In this document: positions 1 to 7,633 of the stretch, piece after piece
Layout: each line of letters begins with the position of its first letter
How positions within the stretch are numbered: the stretch's first letter is position 1
Assembly (NCBI GenBank): GCA_964361795.1
Contig: CAYIBZ010000005.1
Span: 1 to 29,136, forward strand
Source: CAYIBZ01 sp964361795
GTDB lineage: Bacteria; Patescibacteriota; Minisyncoccia; UBA6257; WO2-44-18
Direction: 5' to 3'
Length of the DNA stretch: 29,136 bases
Made by a program: the position numbers and the translations under genes
The notes under the pieces: generated by a model
What the model saw: only the letters and a program-made list of their open reading frames with translations
The model's database searches: none
What the model was told of the DNA's origin: nothing

Positions 1-93
1 GTGGATTTGGTTACCGAGCAAAGCCTCAATAAACGGGTCCGCCCATATGTGGAGAGAGATCTCAAACCTATCTATGAAAAACGGAAAAAGTGA
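1..93 (+). CDS. mntA: MntA-like nucleotidyltransferase antitoxin, C-terminal end only
   Basis: Frame 1 is open from the first base to a TGA at 91-93 and encodes about 30 residues. The tail has the pattern VDLVT...RPYVERDLKPIYE. That is how small MNT-fold nucleotidyltransferases of MntA/HepT pairs usually end. In that family the antitoxin adds AMP to a tyrosine of HepT and neutralises it. The catalytic GSxxxG...DxD part lies outside the window. The reading frame overlaps the next gene by 20 nt, as expected for a coupled toxin-antitoxin pair. The call relies on the downstream hepT and a short tail match. Confidence 0.6.
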   Translation: MDLVTEQSLNKRVRPYVERDLKPIYEKRKK

Positions 94-409
94 TCGCGTC
101 TATCTTGAGCAGATTTTAGACTCGGTGAAAAAGATACGGGAATTTGTAAGGGGCATGGATCAGGCCGCGTTTGCCAAAGACCAGAAAACCCAGAGCGCGG
201 TAATTATGCAATTAGCGCTTATCGGCGAAATGGCCAAGAAAATTTCAACTCCAACTAAATCGGAAATCAAAGTTCCGTGGAAAGAAATCGCCGGCTTCCG
301 AGATAGAGCAATCCATGATTATTATCAGATTGATCTTCGCGTTGCTTGGGATACAATCGCCATCGATCTTGAGCCATTGGCAAAAGCAGTGGAGAAATAT
401 CTTGGGTAA
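74..409 (+). CDS. hepT: HepT-like ribonuclease toxin (HEPN family)
   Basis: This is an all-helical protein of 111 residues with the HEPN/HepT signature near residues 78-87, RDRAIHDYYQ. It fits R-X4-H-X-Y: the Arg and His form the RNase active site, and the Tyr is the residue adenylylated by MntA. I chose ATG 74 over the upstream in-frame ATG at 47, because it gives the usual family length and a 20-nt overlap with the mntA end. Known HepT proteins cleave RNA and are inactivated by the partner nucleotidyltransferase. Both catalytic residues are intact, so the toxin looks functional. Confidence 0.85.
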   Translation: MKNGKSDRVYLEQILDSVKKIREFVRGMDQAAFAKDQKTQSAVIMQLALIGEMAKKISTPTKSEIKVPWKEIAGFRDRAIHDYYQIDLRVAWDTIAIDLEPLAKAVEKYLG

Positions 410-436
410 CGGCTGTTACTTTTTCTTGTTCTTCTG

Positions 437-751
437 ATGATACTCCAGCACTTTTTCCATCGGCGACAAACCGCCGCTTATATTCTTGAGAAGTTTGAAG
501 GCGAGATAATTGGTTCGGTGCTGTATCTCCCGCTCGAGCAAAAGCTGGAGATCATCAAGCGTGGAGAGGATGCGGCGGGGGTCCCGAAGATCAAGGCAAT
601 CAAAGAACGTGGGGCCTTCCCTGAATGTGTTCCGACACTGGAAGCACTCGAGCCCAACATTCAAGAAGCAATTGCGACTTCAATCGTAACGGCAGCAAGA
701 TCAAAGAACATCTCTGCGACAATTAGGGCCCAACTCGTACTCAATCAGTAA
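437..751 (+). CDS. uncharacterised ORF followed by a strong terminator
   Basis: The reading frame of up to 105 codons is not a family I recognise. Three things favour the plus strand: a strong rho-independent terminator starts right at the TAA; about 63% of codons begin with a purine (hand count), against about 49% in the competing antisense frame 416-664; and residues about 18-105 read as an ordinary soluble charged protein. The first 15 residues are hydrophobic and may not be translated, so the true start is uncertain. The antisense frame ends in a plausible lysine-rich tail but would need a TTG start. This could also be a decayed remnant. Confidence 0.4.
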   Translation: MILQHFFHRRQTAAYILEKFEGEIIGSVLYLPLEQKLEIIKRGEDAAGVPKIKAIKERGAFPECVPTLEALEPNIQEAIATSIVTAARSKNISATIRAQLVLNQ

Positions 752-779
752 CGCCCCGCGAAGAAGCGGGGCGTTTTTT
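752..779 (+). terminator. rho-independent terminator
   Basis: A perfect 8-bp GC stem (CGCCCCGC / GCGGGGCG) with a GAAGAA loop is followed by six T. It begins one base after the TAA of the preceding ORF. The minus strand has no T-run, so it acts on plus-strand transcripts. Confidence 0.9.
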
Positions 780-860
780 ATCCTGTTGGCATTTTTTATC
801 CTGTTTTCGAAACCTCTCGGCCTCTCGATAAAAAATGTTGACTGCGGAGGCGGAAGGATT
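774..860. repeat. short tandem repeat and partial copy of tRNA-Ser 3' end
   Basis: A 14-nt unit (TTTTTTATCCTGTT) occurs at 774-787 and again at 792-805. Positions 843-860 (TGCGGAGGCGGAAGGATT) are identical to 1051-1068, which is the 3' end of the tRNA-Ser gene plus two flanking bases. The 3' ends of tRNA genes are common integration sites, so this may be an old attachment-site duplication. Confidence 0.6.
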
Positions 861-1050
861 TACATTTCGCTTTCGGCTAGATAGCCCGAAAGCTCATCGA
901 ACCATTTCGCGGAACCCCGACCCCGCTTAAGACACCTTCGGTTTCTTACGTCGCTTCGCTCCTATCTTCCTGATCGGGGTTCCGCTTAGTTCGAATCCGT
1001 CGCCGATAGATGTTCCGCTTAATACGCCGCTGGCGTATTTGCGAAACATT
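861..1050. other. gene-free stretch with three inverted repeats
   Basis: No convincing coding frame is visible. There is a hairpin at about 869-893 (GCTTTCGG / CCGAAAGC), a 12-bp inverted repeat at about 909-920 and 974-985 (GCGGAACCCCGA / TCGGGGTTCCGC), and a hairpin at 1021-1038 (AATACGCC / GGCGTATT). It lies between the tRNA-Ser gene and the partial copy of its 3' end, so it may be the remains of an inserted element. Confidence 0.45.
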
Positions 1051-1052
1051 TG

Positions 1053-1139
1053 CGGAGGCGGAAGGATTCGAACCTTCGGAACCATTTCTGGTTCAACGCA
1101 TTAGCAGTGCGCTGCTTTCGGCCACTCAGCCACGCCTCC
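1053..1139 (-). tRNA. tRNA-Ser (GCU anticodon)
   Basis: Read on the minus strand, the 87-nt gene folds as a class II tRNA. The 7-bp acceptor stem is GGAGGCG/CGCCTCC and the D-arm contains GCTGAGTGGCC. The anticodon loop is CTGCTAA (anticodon GCT). There is a long variable arm (CCAGAAATGG) and a GAAGG-TTCGAAT-CCTTC T-arm. The discriminator base is G and CCA is not encoded. Copies of the first 14 nt and the last 16 nt of this gene occur on either side. Confidence 0.95.
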
Positions 1140-1148
1140 AATAATTAA
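1126..1148. repeat. 23-bp direct repeat, copy 1 (tRNA-Ser 5' end plus leader)
   Basis: The sequence starts TCAGCCACGCCTCC and continues AATAATTAA. It is identical to 1438-1460. On the minus strand it is the first 14 nt of the tRNA plus 9 nt of leader. The stop codon of the GIY-YIG gene (1145-1147) lies inside it. Confidence 0.9.
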
Positions 1149-1387
1149 TCACGGATTAACTTTTTAAACGCTTCCCCTCCTTTATAACTCTTTATCTGAT
1201 GTTCACGCAACCATGCCGACTTTTTATCTGACATTATCTCACTGTATGCCAATTTCCAAGGAATACCATTTTTTGTAGATTTATTTTTCCCGTAATTATG
1301 GTAACAGATTCTTTTTTCTAAGTCGCTAGTATATCCAACGTAATACGTGTTCAACTTTTCACTTTTTATAATATAAACATTGAACAT
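1145..1387 (-). CDS. small stand-alone GIY-YIG endonuclease (URI family)
   Basis: The 80-residue protein has a complete minimal GIY-YIG domain: VYII (residues 4-7), YYVGYT (15-20), the catalytic Arg at about 26 in DLEKRICYHN, then GIPWKLAYSE with the metal-binding Glu at about 50. Related small proteins of the YhbQ/UPF0213 type are common in Patescibacteria and resemble homing endonuclease domains. I chose the ATG at 1387 because the longer frame to 1453 only adds residues encoded by a GC-rich hairpin and the tRNA copy. The gene sits in a cassette of about 312 bp bounded by 23-bp direct repeats derived from the 5' end of the adjacent tRNA-Ser. This suggests mobility targeted to tRNA genes, which is inference. 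Confidence 0.85.
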   Translation of the reverse strand: MFNVYIIKSEKLNTYYVGYTSDLEKRICYHNYGKNKSTKNGIPWKLAYSEIMSDKKSAWLREHQIKSYKGGEAFKKLIRD

Positions 1388-1401
1388 AACGCCTTCAGCC
1401 A

Positions 1402-1437
1402 CCCACCGCCTTTGGCGGGGCCCCGCTTTAGCGGTGG
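1402..1437. repeat. GC-rich compound hairpin
   Basis: Outer arms CCACCGC/GCGGTGG enclose smaller inverted repeats (CCGCC-TTT-GGCGG, GGGGCCCC). It lies just upstream of the GIY-YIG start and next to the second tRNA-derived repeat. It could be an end structure of the cassette. Confidence 0.6.
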
Positions 1438-1460
1438 TCAGCCACGCCTCCAATAATTAA
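1438..1460. repeat. 23-bp direct repeat, copy 2
   Basis: Exact copy of 1126-1148. No full tRNA accompanies this copy, so it is a duplicated 5' fragment of tRNA-Ser(GCU) that bounds the GIY-YIG cassette on its other side. Confidence 0.9.
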
Positions 1461-1484
1461 CTCCTGTCATCATAAGCTATTCGC

Positions 1485-2156
1485 CTATTCTTTTCCAGCG
1501 GCTTTAGCTTTAGCTTTGGCTCTCACTCTTTCCCAATATTCAGCGCCTTTGTCTCCAAAGAACTGGGGAACAAAAAGATTATGCAGAATCTGAAACTTTG
1601 CCGCTTTCTGCAAAGCTTGGCGATCGCTGGTGTAATAATCCGATAATTGTCGTAAAGCCTCAACATGCGCGTTAAAATTTTCTTCTTTTCTTGGAACTTT
1701 TTCTCCGGTCAACGGATGAATGCCGCCGCCATCGCCAATGGCTTTTTCAGCTCTTTGCCAATCGGCGGCCAGTAAAAGAATTTCTAATTCGCTGTCGCTC
1801 AATTCCTTCACATTCTGAATTTTTTCCATTTCTTTTGAAACGCCCCTGGCTATATATTCCTCCTTTTGTTCTTTAGTTAAATGCGCAAATTCTCTCGCTT
1901 CTAAAAGTTGCTGTAAATAACCAACGACTTGGTCGCTGTCTTGATACCACTTAAAAAGGTTGTCCCAAACATCCAATTGCTTGCCGCTATGACGATCAAA
2001 ATTATCAACCGTCATTGGCATCCCGTATTTGGCCTGCCGCTCCAATAATGAGGACAACGCCTCCTTCTCCGTTGTGGACAACAAAACGCCTTCCTCCATC
2101 CTCTCCGACGCTAGCGGCAATTTCTTCTCCGGTTCTGGAAATCTTTCTGGTTTCAT
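1485..2156 (-). CDS. uncharacterised charged helical protein
   Basis: The protein has 223 residues if started at ATG 2156 (MKPERFPEPEKK). The longer frame to 2216 would run into the uvrC start. It is soluble, acidic/basic and mostly helical, with no signal peptide, membrane segment or motif I recognise. The C-terminus is an Ala/Lys-rich tail (AKAKAKAAGKE). A promoter TTGATT-N17-GAGAAT ends 6 nt before this ATG, which supports the shorter start and a leaderless message. It is transcribed divergently from uvrC. Function unknown. Confidence 0.7.
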   Translation of the reverse strand: MKPERFPEPEKKLPLASERMEEGVLLSTTEKEALSSLLERQAKYGMPMTVDNFDRHSGKQLDVWDNLFKWYQDSDQVVGYLQQLLEAREFAHLTKEQKEEYIARGVSKEMEKIQNVKELSDSELEILLLAADWQRAEKAIGDGGGIHPLTGEKVPRKEENFNAHVEALRQLSDYYTSDRQALQKAAKFQILHNLFVPQFFGDKGAEYWERVRAKAKAKAAGKE

Positions 2157-2200
2157 AAGTTTATTCTCTGCCAGTTCTGGAAAAAAATCAATAAAAAATA

Positions 2201-2206
2201 TATAAT
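2201..2206 (+). promoter_or_regulatory. -10 box of uvrC
   Basis: A consensus TATAAT ends 9 nt before the uvrC ATG. Transcription would begin at about 2213, leaving almost no 5' leader. The -35 region is poor. Confidence 0.6.
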
Positions 2207-2215
2207 ACCCGCGCA

Positions 2216-3475
2216 ATGAGGACAGCCGTATTAAATAGAATCAAAGCCGCGCCAAAAGACCCGGGCGTGTACATATTCCATGGAGATGCAGGGGTCCTTT
2301 ACGTCGGCAAAGCGGTAAATTTAAAAAACCGTCTTCGGTCCTATTTAAAAATCACCGACGCAAAAACTGAATCCTTGAATCAAGAAGCTGTCCGCTTGGA
2401 TTACATCGTTCTTCGCTCCGAAATTGAATCGTTAATTGAAGAATCCCGATTAATAAAAGAACTGAAACCCAAATACAACATTCTCTGGCAAGACGACAAG
2501 TCTTATCTATATGTAGCCCTGACGCGCCAGAGCTATCCGAAAATTTTTATTACGCACAAAAATTCTAAACCCCGAAAAGTCCCGCGGGGACCTCGGGGTC
2601 CCTTTGCGGGATTGAAAATTTCGCTAATCGGCCCTTTTACTGATGGCGCCGCGCTGCGCTTGGTTTTACGATTGCTTCGGCGGCAATACCCATACTGTAC
2701 GTGCGCGCAAACCCACCTTCGCGATTGCCTAAACGCTCAAATCGAGAAATGCCTGGGATTTTGCTGCAAGCGCGACGCTGATATGCGAATTCATGTTGAT
2801 GACGCAAATAATTACAGAAAAAATATTCGCATGATCAAATCTATTCTTCTCGGACAGAGCAAAAAACTAATTTCTGCGCTAAGCGATCCTCAAGAACGCG
2901 CCGCGTTAGAGAAAATTTTTGAGCACAAGGACTTCATCAATCAACAAATAGCGAATCCTGTACGAATAAACGAATCGCGAATTCGGGTATTTGAAAATTC
3001 TAAAAAGATTCGTTATTCGTTGATTGAAAACATACAAAGGGTTGAGTGCTACGACAACTCCCATCTTTCCGGAAAAGAAGCGGTCGGCGCGATGACCGTT
3101 CTAGTTAAAAAAGATGGGTATTGGCAGTCCGACAAGTCCGGTTATAGAAAATTCAAAATAAAATCTGCCCAAACCCAAGATGATCCTCGGATGATCGCCG
3201 AAGTTCTGGAACGCCGCCTCAACCACCCCGAATGGCCATATCCGGATTTAATTATTATTGATGGCGGACTGGCTCAATATAATGCCGCCAAAAAAATTCT
3301 TGAAAAACATCGGACAATCCAACTGATTTCCTTTGCTAAGCCCAACAAACAAATCATCGGCTTGGATAATTCGCCTCCCGAACTTCAAAAGCTCGCTGAA
3401 CAGGCCATTTATCAGACTCATAATTTTGCTATCCGCTACCACCGCCAAGTTCGCAGAAAAGAATTTTTGCGATAG
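2216..3475 (+). CDS. uvrC: UvrC, short-form excinuclease subunit C
   Basis: UvrC makes the 3' and 5' incisions of nucleotide excision repair after UvrAB damage recognition. The N-terminal GIY-YIG nuclease is clear (GVYIF at 17-21, LYVGKAVNLKNRLRSYL at 28-44, EESRLIKELKPKYN). A cysteine cluster follows at about 160-185, matching the iron-sulfur region known in UvrC. The C-terminal RNase-H-like nuclease has ECYDNSHLSG, PDLIIIDGG and THNFAIRYHRQ, so its catalytic Asp/Asp/His positions are kept. At 419 residues it is much shorter than the roughly 600 of E. coli. It lacks the tandem helix-hairpin-helix tail and has no obvious UVR motif. Trimming of this kind is common in Patescibacteria. Confidence 0.95.
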   Translation: MRTAVLNRIKAAPKDPGVYIFHGDAGVLYVGKAVNLKNRLRSYLKITDAKTESLNQEAVRLDYIVLRSEIESLIEESRLIKELKPKYNILWQDDKSYLYVALTRQSYPKIFITHKNSKPRKVPRGPRGPFAGLKISLIGPFTDGAALRLVLRLLRRQYPYCTCAQTHLRDCLNAQIEKCLGFCCKRDADMRIHVDDANNYRKNIRMIKSILLGQSKKLISALSDPQERAALEKIFEHKDFINQQIANPVRINESRIRVFENSKKIRYSLIENIQRVECYDNSHLSGKEAVGAMTVLVKKDGYWQSDKSGYRKFKIKSAQTQDDPRMIAEVLERRLNHPEWPYPDLIIIDGGLAQYNAAKKILEKHRTIQLISFAKPNKQIIGLDNSPPELQKLAEQAIYQTHNFAIRYHRQVRRKEFLR

Positions 3476-3484
3476 AATAAGAGG

Positions 3485-3847
3485 ATGGTTAAGCTGATCG
3501 CGGGCTTCATATCTAATTTATTGGGCGTCGTGGCCGCTAAAAATTTTATCGCTGGCTTTTCGATTACCGAAGATTTAGTCCAGTTGGCGATAGTAATCGC
3601 CTTTTTTACTATTGCCAACTCCATAATCCTTCCAGTCTTGAGGTTTATTTTTAAGCCAATAACTATAATCACTTTAGGATTGTTCGCGCTAGCCCTGAAT
3701 GGCCTGATGATTTACGCAGTTGATTTTTTCTCCGAAAACATTACAATAAGTGGATTATTGCCGCTCCTCTATACCACTGTCTTAATGGGGGCAATCAACG
3801 CAACGGTCGCCTACTTCTATAAAGTATTTAAAAACAACGATGTCTAA
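3485..3847 (+). CDS. phage-holin-4 / YvlD-like membrane protein
   Basis: The 120-residue protein has four predicted membrane segments. The conserved stretch LRFIFKPITIITLGLFALAL is typical of the Phage_holin_4_2 (YvlD) family. Despite the name, these are small bacterial inner-membrane proteins of unknown role. The gene starts 9 nt after uvrC and overlaps secG by 8 nt, so it is probably translated in the same operon. Confidence 0.8.
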   Translation: MVKLIAGFISNLLGVVAAKNFIAGFSITEDLVQLAIVIAFFTIANSIILPVLRFIFKPITIITLGLFALALNGLMIYAVDFFSENITISGLLPLLYTTVLMGAINATVAYFYKVFKNNDV

Positions 3848-4061
3848 TCAAGTCATATCAATAGCGCAAGTAGTCATTTCTGTATTAGTAATCATTCTTA
3901 TTCTGCTCCAAGAGCGTTCCTCTGGCGCCGGCGGTTTGTTCGGCGGAGGCACTGATCACGCGTATCAAACTCGGCGAGGCGTAGAAAAAACCTTGTTCGT
4001 CGCTACTATTATATTAGTAGTGGCTTTCACCGCGCTCGCCTTGCTTAACCTTATTCTTTAA
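3840..4061 (+). CDS. secG: SecG preprotein translocase subunit
   Basis: The 73-residue protein has the SecG layout: a first membrane helix (residues about 5-23, ending LILLQERSSGAGGLFGGG), the conserved Gly-rich loop with LFGGG, then a second helix at about 51-72. SecG associates with SecYE and helps SecA-driven export. It overlaps the preceding gene and lies 6 nt upstream of the substrate-binding protein gene. Confidence 0.95.
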   Translation: MSNQVISIAQVVISVLVIILILLQERSSGAGGLFGGGTDHAYQTRRGVEKTLFVATIILVVAFTALALLNLIL

Positions 4062-4067
4062 GTTCTC

Positions 4068-5729
4068 GTGTTTTTAAAAATCTCACAAATAATCAAAACT
4101 TTTTCTAAAAAGGAACGCTATTTTTTCTTTATAGCGCTGGCGGTTTTTGCGGTTTCCGGAACTCTTTGGGCGACAAATTGCTATTACAAAAACACCGTAC
4201 TTACTCCTGTTCGGGGTGGAACTTACACGGAGGGATTGATCGGCCAGCCTATTGCTATTAATCCATTAATCGCCACCGATAATGAAGCGGACCGGGACTT
4301 GGTCAATTTAGTTTTTGCTTCTGTTTTGGACTTGGCTGAAGATTATAAAGTTGATGAAACAAAAAAGATCTGGAATATCCGCCTGAAGCCGGATCTTAAA
4401 TGGAGCGACGATGAACCGCTTACCAGCGACGACGTCGTCTTTACCATAGCCACCATCCAGGATCCGGACACCCGCTCTCCTCTTTTTGCCACCTGGCAGG
4501 GCGTTTCCGTTGAGCGGCTTAGCGAAAAAGAAGTGCGGATTATTTTGAAAAACCCGTACGGCTTTTTCTCGGATAATTTAAAAAACCTGAAAATCGCCCC
4601 CCATCATGTCTTTGACAACCTTCCTCCGCAAAATTTGCGGCTTTCCGATTACAACCTTAAACCTGTCAGCAACGGTCCTTACAAATTCATTAATTATGAA
4701 AAACGGGCGGATGGTTTTATAGAAAAATATTATTTTACAATCAATCCTAATTATGTTTTAGAAAAACCTTTAATTAAAAATTTCAACGTCTGGTTTTTCG
4801 CCAGCAAAGCTGAAGCGATTGACGCTTTTAATCAAAAAGCGATTAGCGGCATCGGGGGATTGGAATTCAAAGATTTGCCGGCTCTCAAAGTGAATCACAA
4901 TATCTCGGAAGCGGATATTCCCAGATACTACGCTATATTCTTCAATCCCGGGATAAGCGCGCCTTTGAAAGAAAAGGAGGTGCGGATCGCTCTAAGTGAA
5001 ACCATAGATCGGGAAAAAATTATTAACGCGGTCTTTGGCGGCAAGGCCGTTGCCGCTTTTGGCCCAATCCCTTCCACTGTTGCCGGATATGGCGCGGCGC
5101 TCTATTCCAGCTTAGCCAGTTCCTCTCGGGAAACAGCGATAAATCGGCTGGAAAAAGCTGGCTGGAAATTAAATGAAGCGGGAGTTAGAACCAAGATGGT
5201 CCAGAAAAACACAGTTTCTTTGGAATTTGACATAATCGTTCCGTCGGCCCAATTTTTAACAGACACGGTCAATCTTATCAAAGATGAATGGCAAGCAATC
5301 GGCGTCAAACTAAATCCCGTAGTATTGAAGCCAAGCGAAGTAATCAGCCAGTCAATTAAGACCAGAAATTATCAAATGGTTATTTTTGGCAACATTCTTA
5401 ACAATAATCCGGATATTTTTTCATTCTGGCACTCTTCGCAAAGATTTCATCCGGGATTGAATCTTTCTATTTTCAACGATAAAACCATGGATGCTCTTCT
5501 GGAATCGGTCCGCCAAAATTTTGACGATCAGTCCCGAAATCAAGATCTAGGGAAAATCCAAAAAATAATCCATGATCACAAGCCGGCAGTTTTTCTATTT
5601 TCTCCAAAATACTTCTACGCCGCTTCTAAAAATTTGGGCGGTTTCAGCGCAACTTTCATAACTACTCCGTCAAACCGTTTTGACAATGTTAATCAATGGC
5701 ACGTTAAAACCGCAAGAGTTTTTAAATAG
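4068..5729 (+). CDS. oligopeptide ABC transporter substrate-binding protein (SBP family 5)
   Basis: This 553-residue protein resembles OppA/DppA. After an N-terminal membrane helix (about 18-37) it has the family-5 pattern: GGTYTEGLIGQPIAINPL, then the ...KIWNIRLKPDLKWSDDEPLTSDDVVFTI signature split over residues about 103-132, and VRIALSETIDREKII. The start is GTG at 4068. A Cys follows the helix (TNCYYK), but the lipobox is poor, so membrane anchoring by the uncleaved helix is more likely. It would bind peptides outside the cell for a permease/ATPase encoded elsewhere; no transporter genes are next to it. The adjacency to secG may be only operonic. Confidence 0.9.
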   Translation: MFLKISQIIKTFSKKERYFFFIALAVFAVSGTLWATNCYYKNTVLTPVRGGTYTEGLIGQPIAINPLIATDNEADRDLVNLVFASVLDLAEDYKVDETKKIWNIRLKPDLKWSDDEPLTSDDVVFTIATIQDPDTRSPLFATWQGVSVERLSEKEVRIILKNPYGFFSDNLKNLKIAPHHVFDNLPPQNLRLSDYNLKPVSNGPYKFINYEKRADGFIEKYYFTINPNYVLEKPLIKNFNVWFFASKAEAIDAFNQKAISGIGGLEFKDLPALKVNHNISEADIPRYYAIFFNPGISAPLKEKEVRIALSETIDREKIINAVFGGKAVAAFGPIPSTVAGYGAALYSSLASSSRETAINRLEKAGWKLNEAGVRTKMVQKNTVSLEFDIIVPSAQFLTDTVNLIKDEWQAIGVKLNPVVLKPSEVISQSIKTRNYQMVIFGNILNNNPDIFSFWHSSQRFHPGLNLSIFNDKTMDALLESVRQNFDDQSRNQDLGKIQKIIHDHKPAVFLFSPKYFYAASKNLGGFSATFITTPSNRFDNVNQWHVKTARVFK

Positions 5730-5731
5730 TA

Positions 5732-5760
5732 TTGCAAAATATCGTTTCAAATGTTAGGAT
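5732..5760 (+). promoter_or_regulatory. promoter of tRNA-Leu
   Basis: TTGCAA (5732-5737), a 17-nt spacer and TAGGAT (5755-5760). It lies between the preceding stop codon and the tRNA-Leu gene. Confidence 0.6.
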
Positions 5761-5797
5761 ATAAACAAGGTTTTGGCTTCCTTAAGTACATTAACGG

Positions 5798-5881
5798 GCC
5801 GAGGTGGTGAAACTGGCAGACACGCAGCGTTCAGGTCGCTGTGGGCGCAAGCTCGTGGGAGTTCAAATCTCCCCCTCGGCA
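5798..5881 (+). tRNA. tRNA-Leu (CAG anticodon)
   Basis: The 84-nt class II tRNA has acceptor stem GCCGAGG/CCTCGGC with discriminator A. The D-arm region is TGGTGAAACTGGCAGACACG and the anticodon arm is CAGCG-TTCAGGT-CGCTG (anticodon CAG). It has a long variable arm and a GGGAG-TTCAAAT-CTCCC T-arm. CCA is not encoded. It lies 47 nt upstream of the RNase J gene and may share its transcript. Confidence 0.95.
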
Positions 5882-5928
5882 CTATAGGTCTTATAAACTT
5901 AATAAAAACAATAAAAAATAAATAATAG

Positions 5929-7623
5929 ATGATTAAAATTCCAAAAATTAAAAAATCCGAAAAGGGCGTTGTTCGATTTGTTCCGCTGGGCGGATTAGAA
6001 GAAATTGGCCGGAACTGCTCTTATTTTGAGTATGAGAATGAAATCGTCATGATAGACGCCGGCATTCAATTTCCTGAAGAAGAGACTCCGGGCATTGATT
6101 ACATCATTCCCAACGTTTCCGGCCTCCGGGAGAAAAAAGACAATATCCGCGGCATCATTTTAACCCACGGCCACTACGACCATATCCATTCTTTGCCGTA
6201 TATCATTGAAAAGATCGGCAATCCGATTATCTACACCGCCGCCTTCACCAAGGCCTTAGTGGAAAAACGTTTCCAAGAATTTACTAATCTTCCGAAACTC
6301 AAGTTTGTTGTCGTGAAAAACGGCGATAAAGTTAAAATTTCTGAAAATTTTGAAGCCGAATTTTTTGACGTAGGCCACACCATCCCCGACGCTATCGGCG
6401 TGGTACTTAACACTCCGGCTGGCAAAATGGTTCACTTCGGCGACTTCCGATTAGAAACTGATAAAGATGGAAAACCGGAACACACCGAGGTTTTTGAAAG
6501 AATCGGCAAAATGGGCATTCATTCTATTTTCATTGACAGCACCAACGCCCCGGAAGAAGGCCACGCGATGTCCGAGCGTCTGGTAGAAAAAAATCTGGAA
6601 GAACTTTTTAAAAAAGCCGGCGGCCGGATTATTGTCGCTACTTTCGCTTCTCTGATAACCCGGCTGTCGGAAATTATTAAAATCGCGGAAAAAATGGGCC
6701 GTAAAGTCGCGCTTAATGGCCGATCAATGAAAGACAATATCCAAATTGCCCAAAATCTCGGCTTCATCAAAACAAAAAAAGACCTAATTATACCGATTGA
6801 GGAAGTCCACAAACATAAAGATGACAAAGTTATGATTCTCACCACCGGCGCGCAAGGCGAACCGACCGCCGGCTTAATGCGGATCGTGAACGGCGAACAC
6901 AAATATGTTTCTCTAAAACGGAGCGACATGGTAATCTTTTCTTCGTCCGTCGTTCCCGGCAACGAGCGCAGTGTTCAGATGATTCAGGATAATATCGCCC
7001 GTCAGGTTGATGAAGTTTATAATTCCCGCCTTTTAGATATTCACTCCAGCGGCCATGGGCCTCGTGAAGACCTAAAATTAGTAATGAAACTCACCAAGCC
7101 GCAATTTGTCGTGCCGGTGCATGCCTACTATTTCATGCGTTCCATTTCCGCGAAAATTGCCCAAGAAGCCGGCGTGTCGAAAGAAAACGCGATTCTTGTT
7201 GATAACGGCCAAGTTTGCGAACTCACCAAAGACAGTTTTAAAGTAACTAATGAAAACATTGACGCTTCGTACGTCATGGTTGATGGCTTGGGTGTTGGCG
7301 ATGTGGGTGAAATTGTTTTACGAGACCGCCGCCTTCTAGCTGAAGAGGGTATGGTAGTGATTATTGTCACCATGGACCGCCACAATGGCCGTCTTTTGAA
7401 AAACCCGGATATTATCTCTCGCGGTTTTATCTATCTTAAAGAAAATCAGGCATTGCTTGACGAAATTCGCCGAAAACTTCGCGGATTTCTCGGCCGCGCC
7501 TCCGGCCACCAAGATATTGATGCCGACTATTTGAAAAACATGATGCGAGACCAAATCGGCCAACTCTTGTATAATAAAACTCAACGACGGCCCATGGTCC
7601 TTCCCGTTGTCATCGAAGTCTGA
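5929..7623 (+). CDS. rnj: ribonuclease J (metallo-beta-lactamase/beta-CASP)
   Basis: RNase J matures and degrades RNA with endo- and 5'-exonuclease activity. At 564 residues it is full length. The metal site reads LTHGHYDHI (about 79-87), then VGHTIPDAIGV and HFGDFR. The beta-CASP motifs include SGHGPRED and PVHAYYFM with its terminal His. The canonical Glu of the HGHEDHI motif is Tyr here, and HGEY is HAYY; both are substitutions outside the metal ligands. ATG 5929 gives the usual N-terminus (VRFVPLGGLEEIGRN). The upstream tRNA-Leu leaves only 47 nt for a promoter, so co-transcription is possible. Confidence 0.95.
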   Translation: MIKIPKIKKSEKGVVRFVPLGGLEEIGRNCSYFEYENEIVMIDAGIQFPEEETPGIDYIIPNVSGLREKKDNIRGIILTHGHYDHIHSLPYIIEKIGNPIIYTAAFTKALVEKRFQEFTNLPKLKFVVVKNGDKVKISENFEAEFFDVGHTIPDAIGVVLNTPAGKMVHFGDFRLETDKDGKPEHTEVFERIGKMGIHSIFIDSTNAPEEGHAMSERLVEKNLEELFKKAGGRIIVATFASLITRLSEIIKIAEKMGRKVALNGRSMKDNIQIAQNLGFIKTKKDLIIPIEEVHKHKDDKVMILTTGAQGEPTAGLMRIVNGEHKYVSLKRSDMVIFSSSVVPGNERSVQMIQDNIARQVDEVYNSRLLDIHSSGHGPREDLKLVMKLTKPQFVVPVHAYYFMRSISAKIAQEAGVSKENAILVDNGQVCELTKDSFKVTNENIDASYVMVDGLGVGDVGEIVLRDRRLLAEEGMVVIIVTMDRHNGRLLKNPDIISRGFIYLKENQALLDEIRRKLRGFLGRASGHQDIDADYLKNMMRDQIGQLLYNKTQRRPMVLPVVIEV

Positions 7624-7633
7624 CAACGGAATT

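Noticed and set aside
2081..2216. An N-terminal extension of the 1485-2156 protein to 2216
   Set aside because: The extension is hydrophobic, overlaps the uvrC start, and would lie upstream of the predicted -10 box for ATG 2156.
3485..3847. A phage lysis holin
   Set aside because: Despite the family name, the sequence is a YvlD-like housekeeping membrane protein in an operon with uvrC and secG, with no phage genes nearby.
6519..6962. A 147-codon minus-strand ORF inside RNase J
   Set aside because: It is antisense to a fully conserved part of RNase J and is Ser/Ile/Arg-rich, as expected of a shadow frame.
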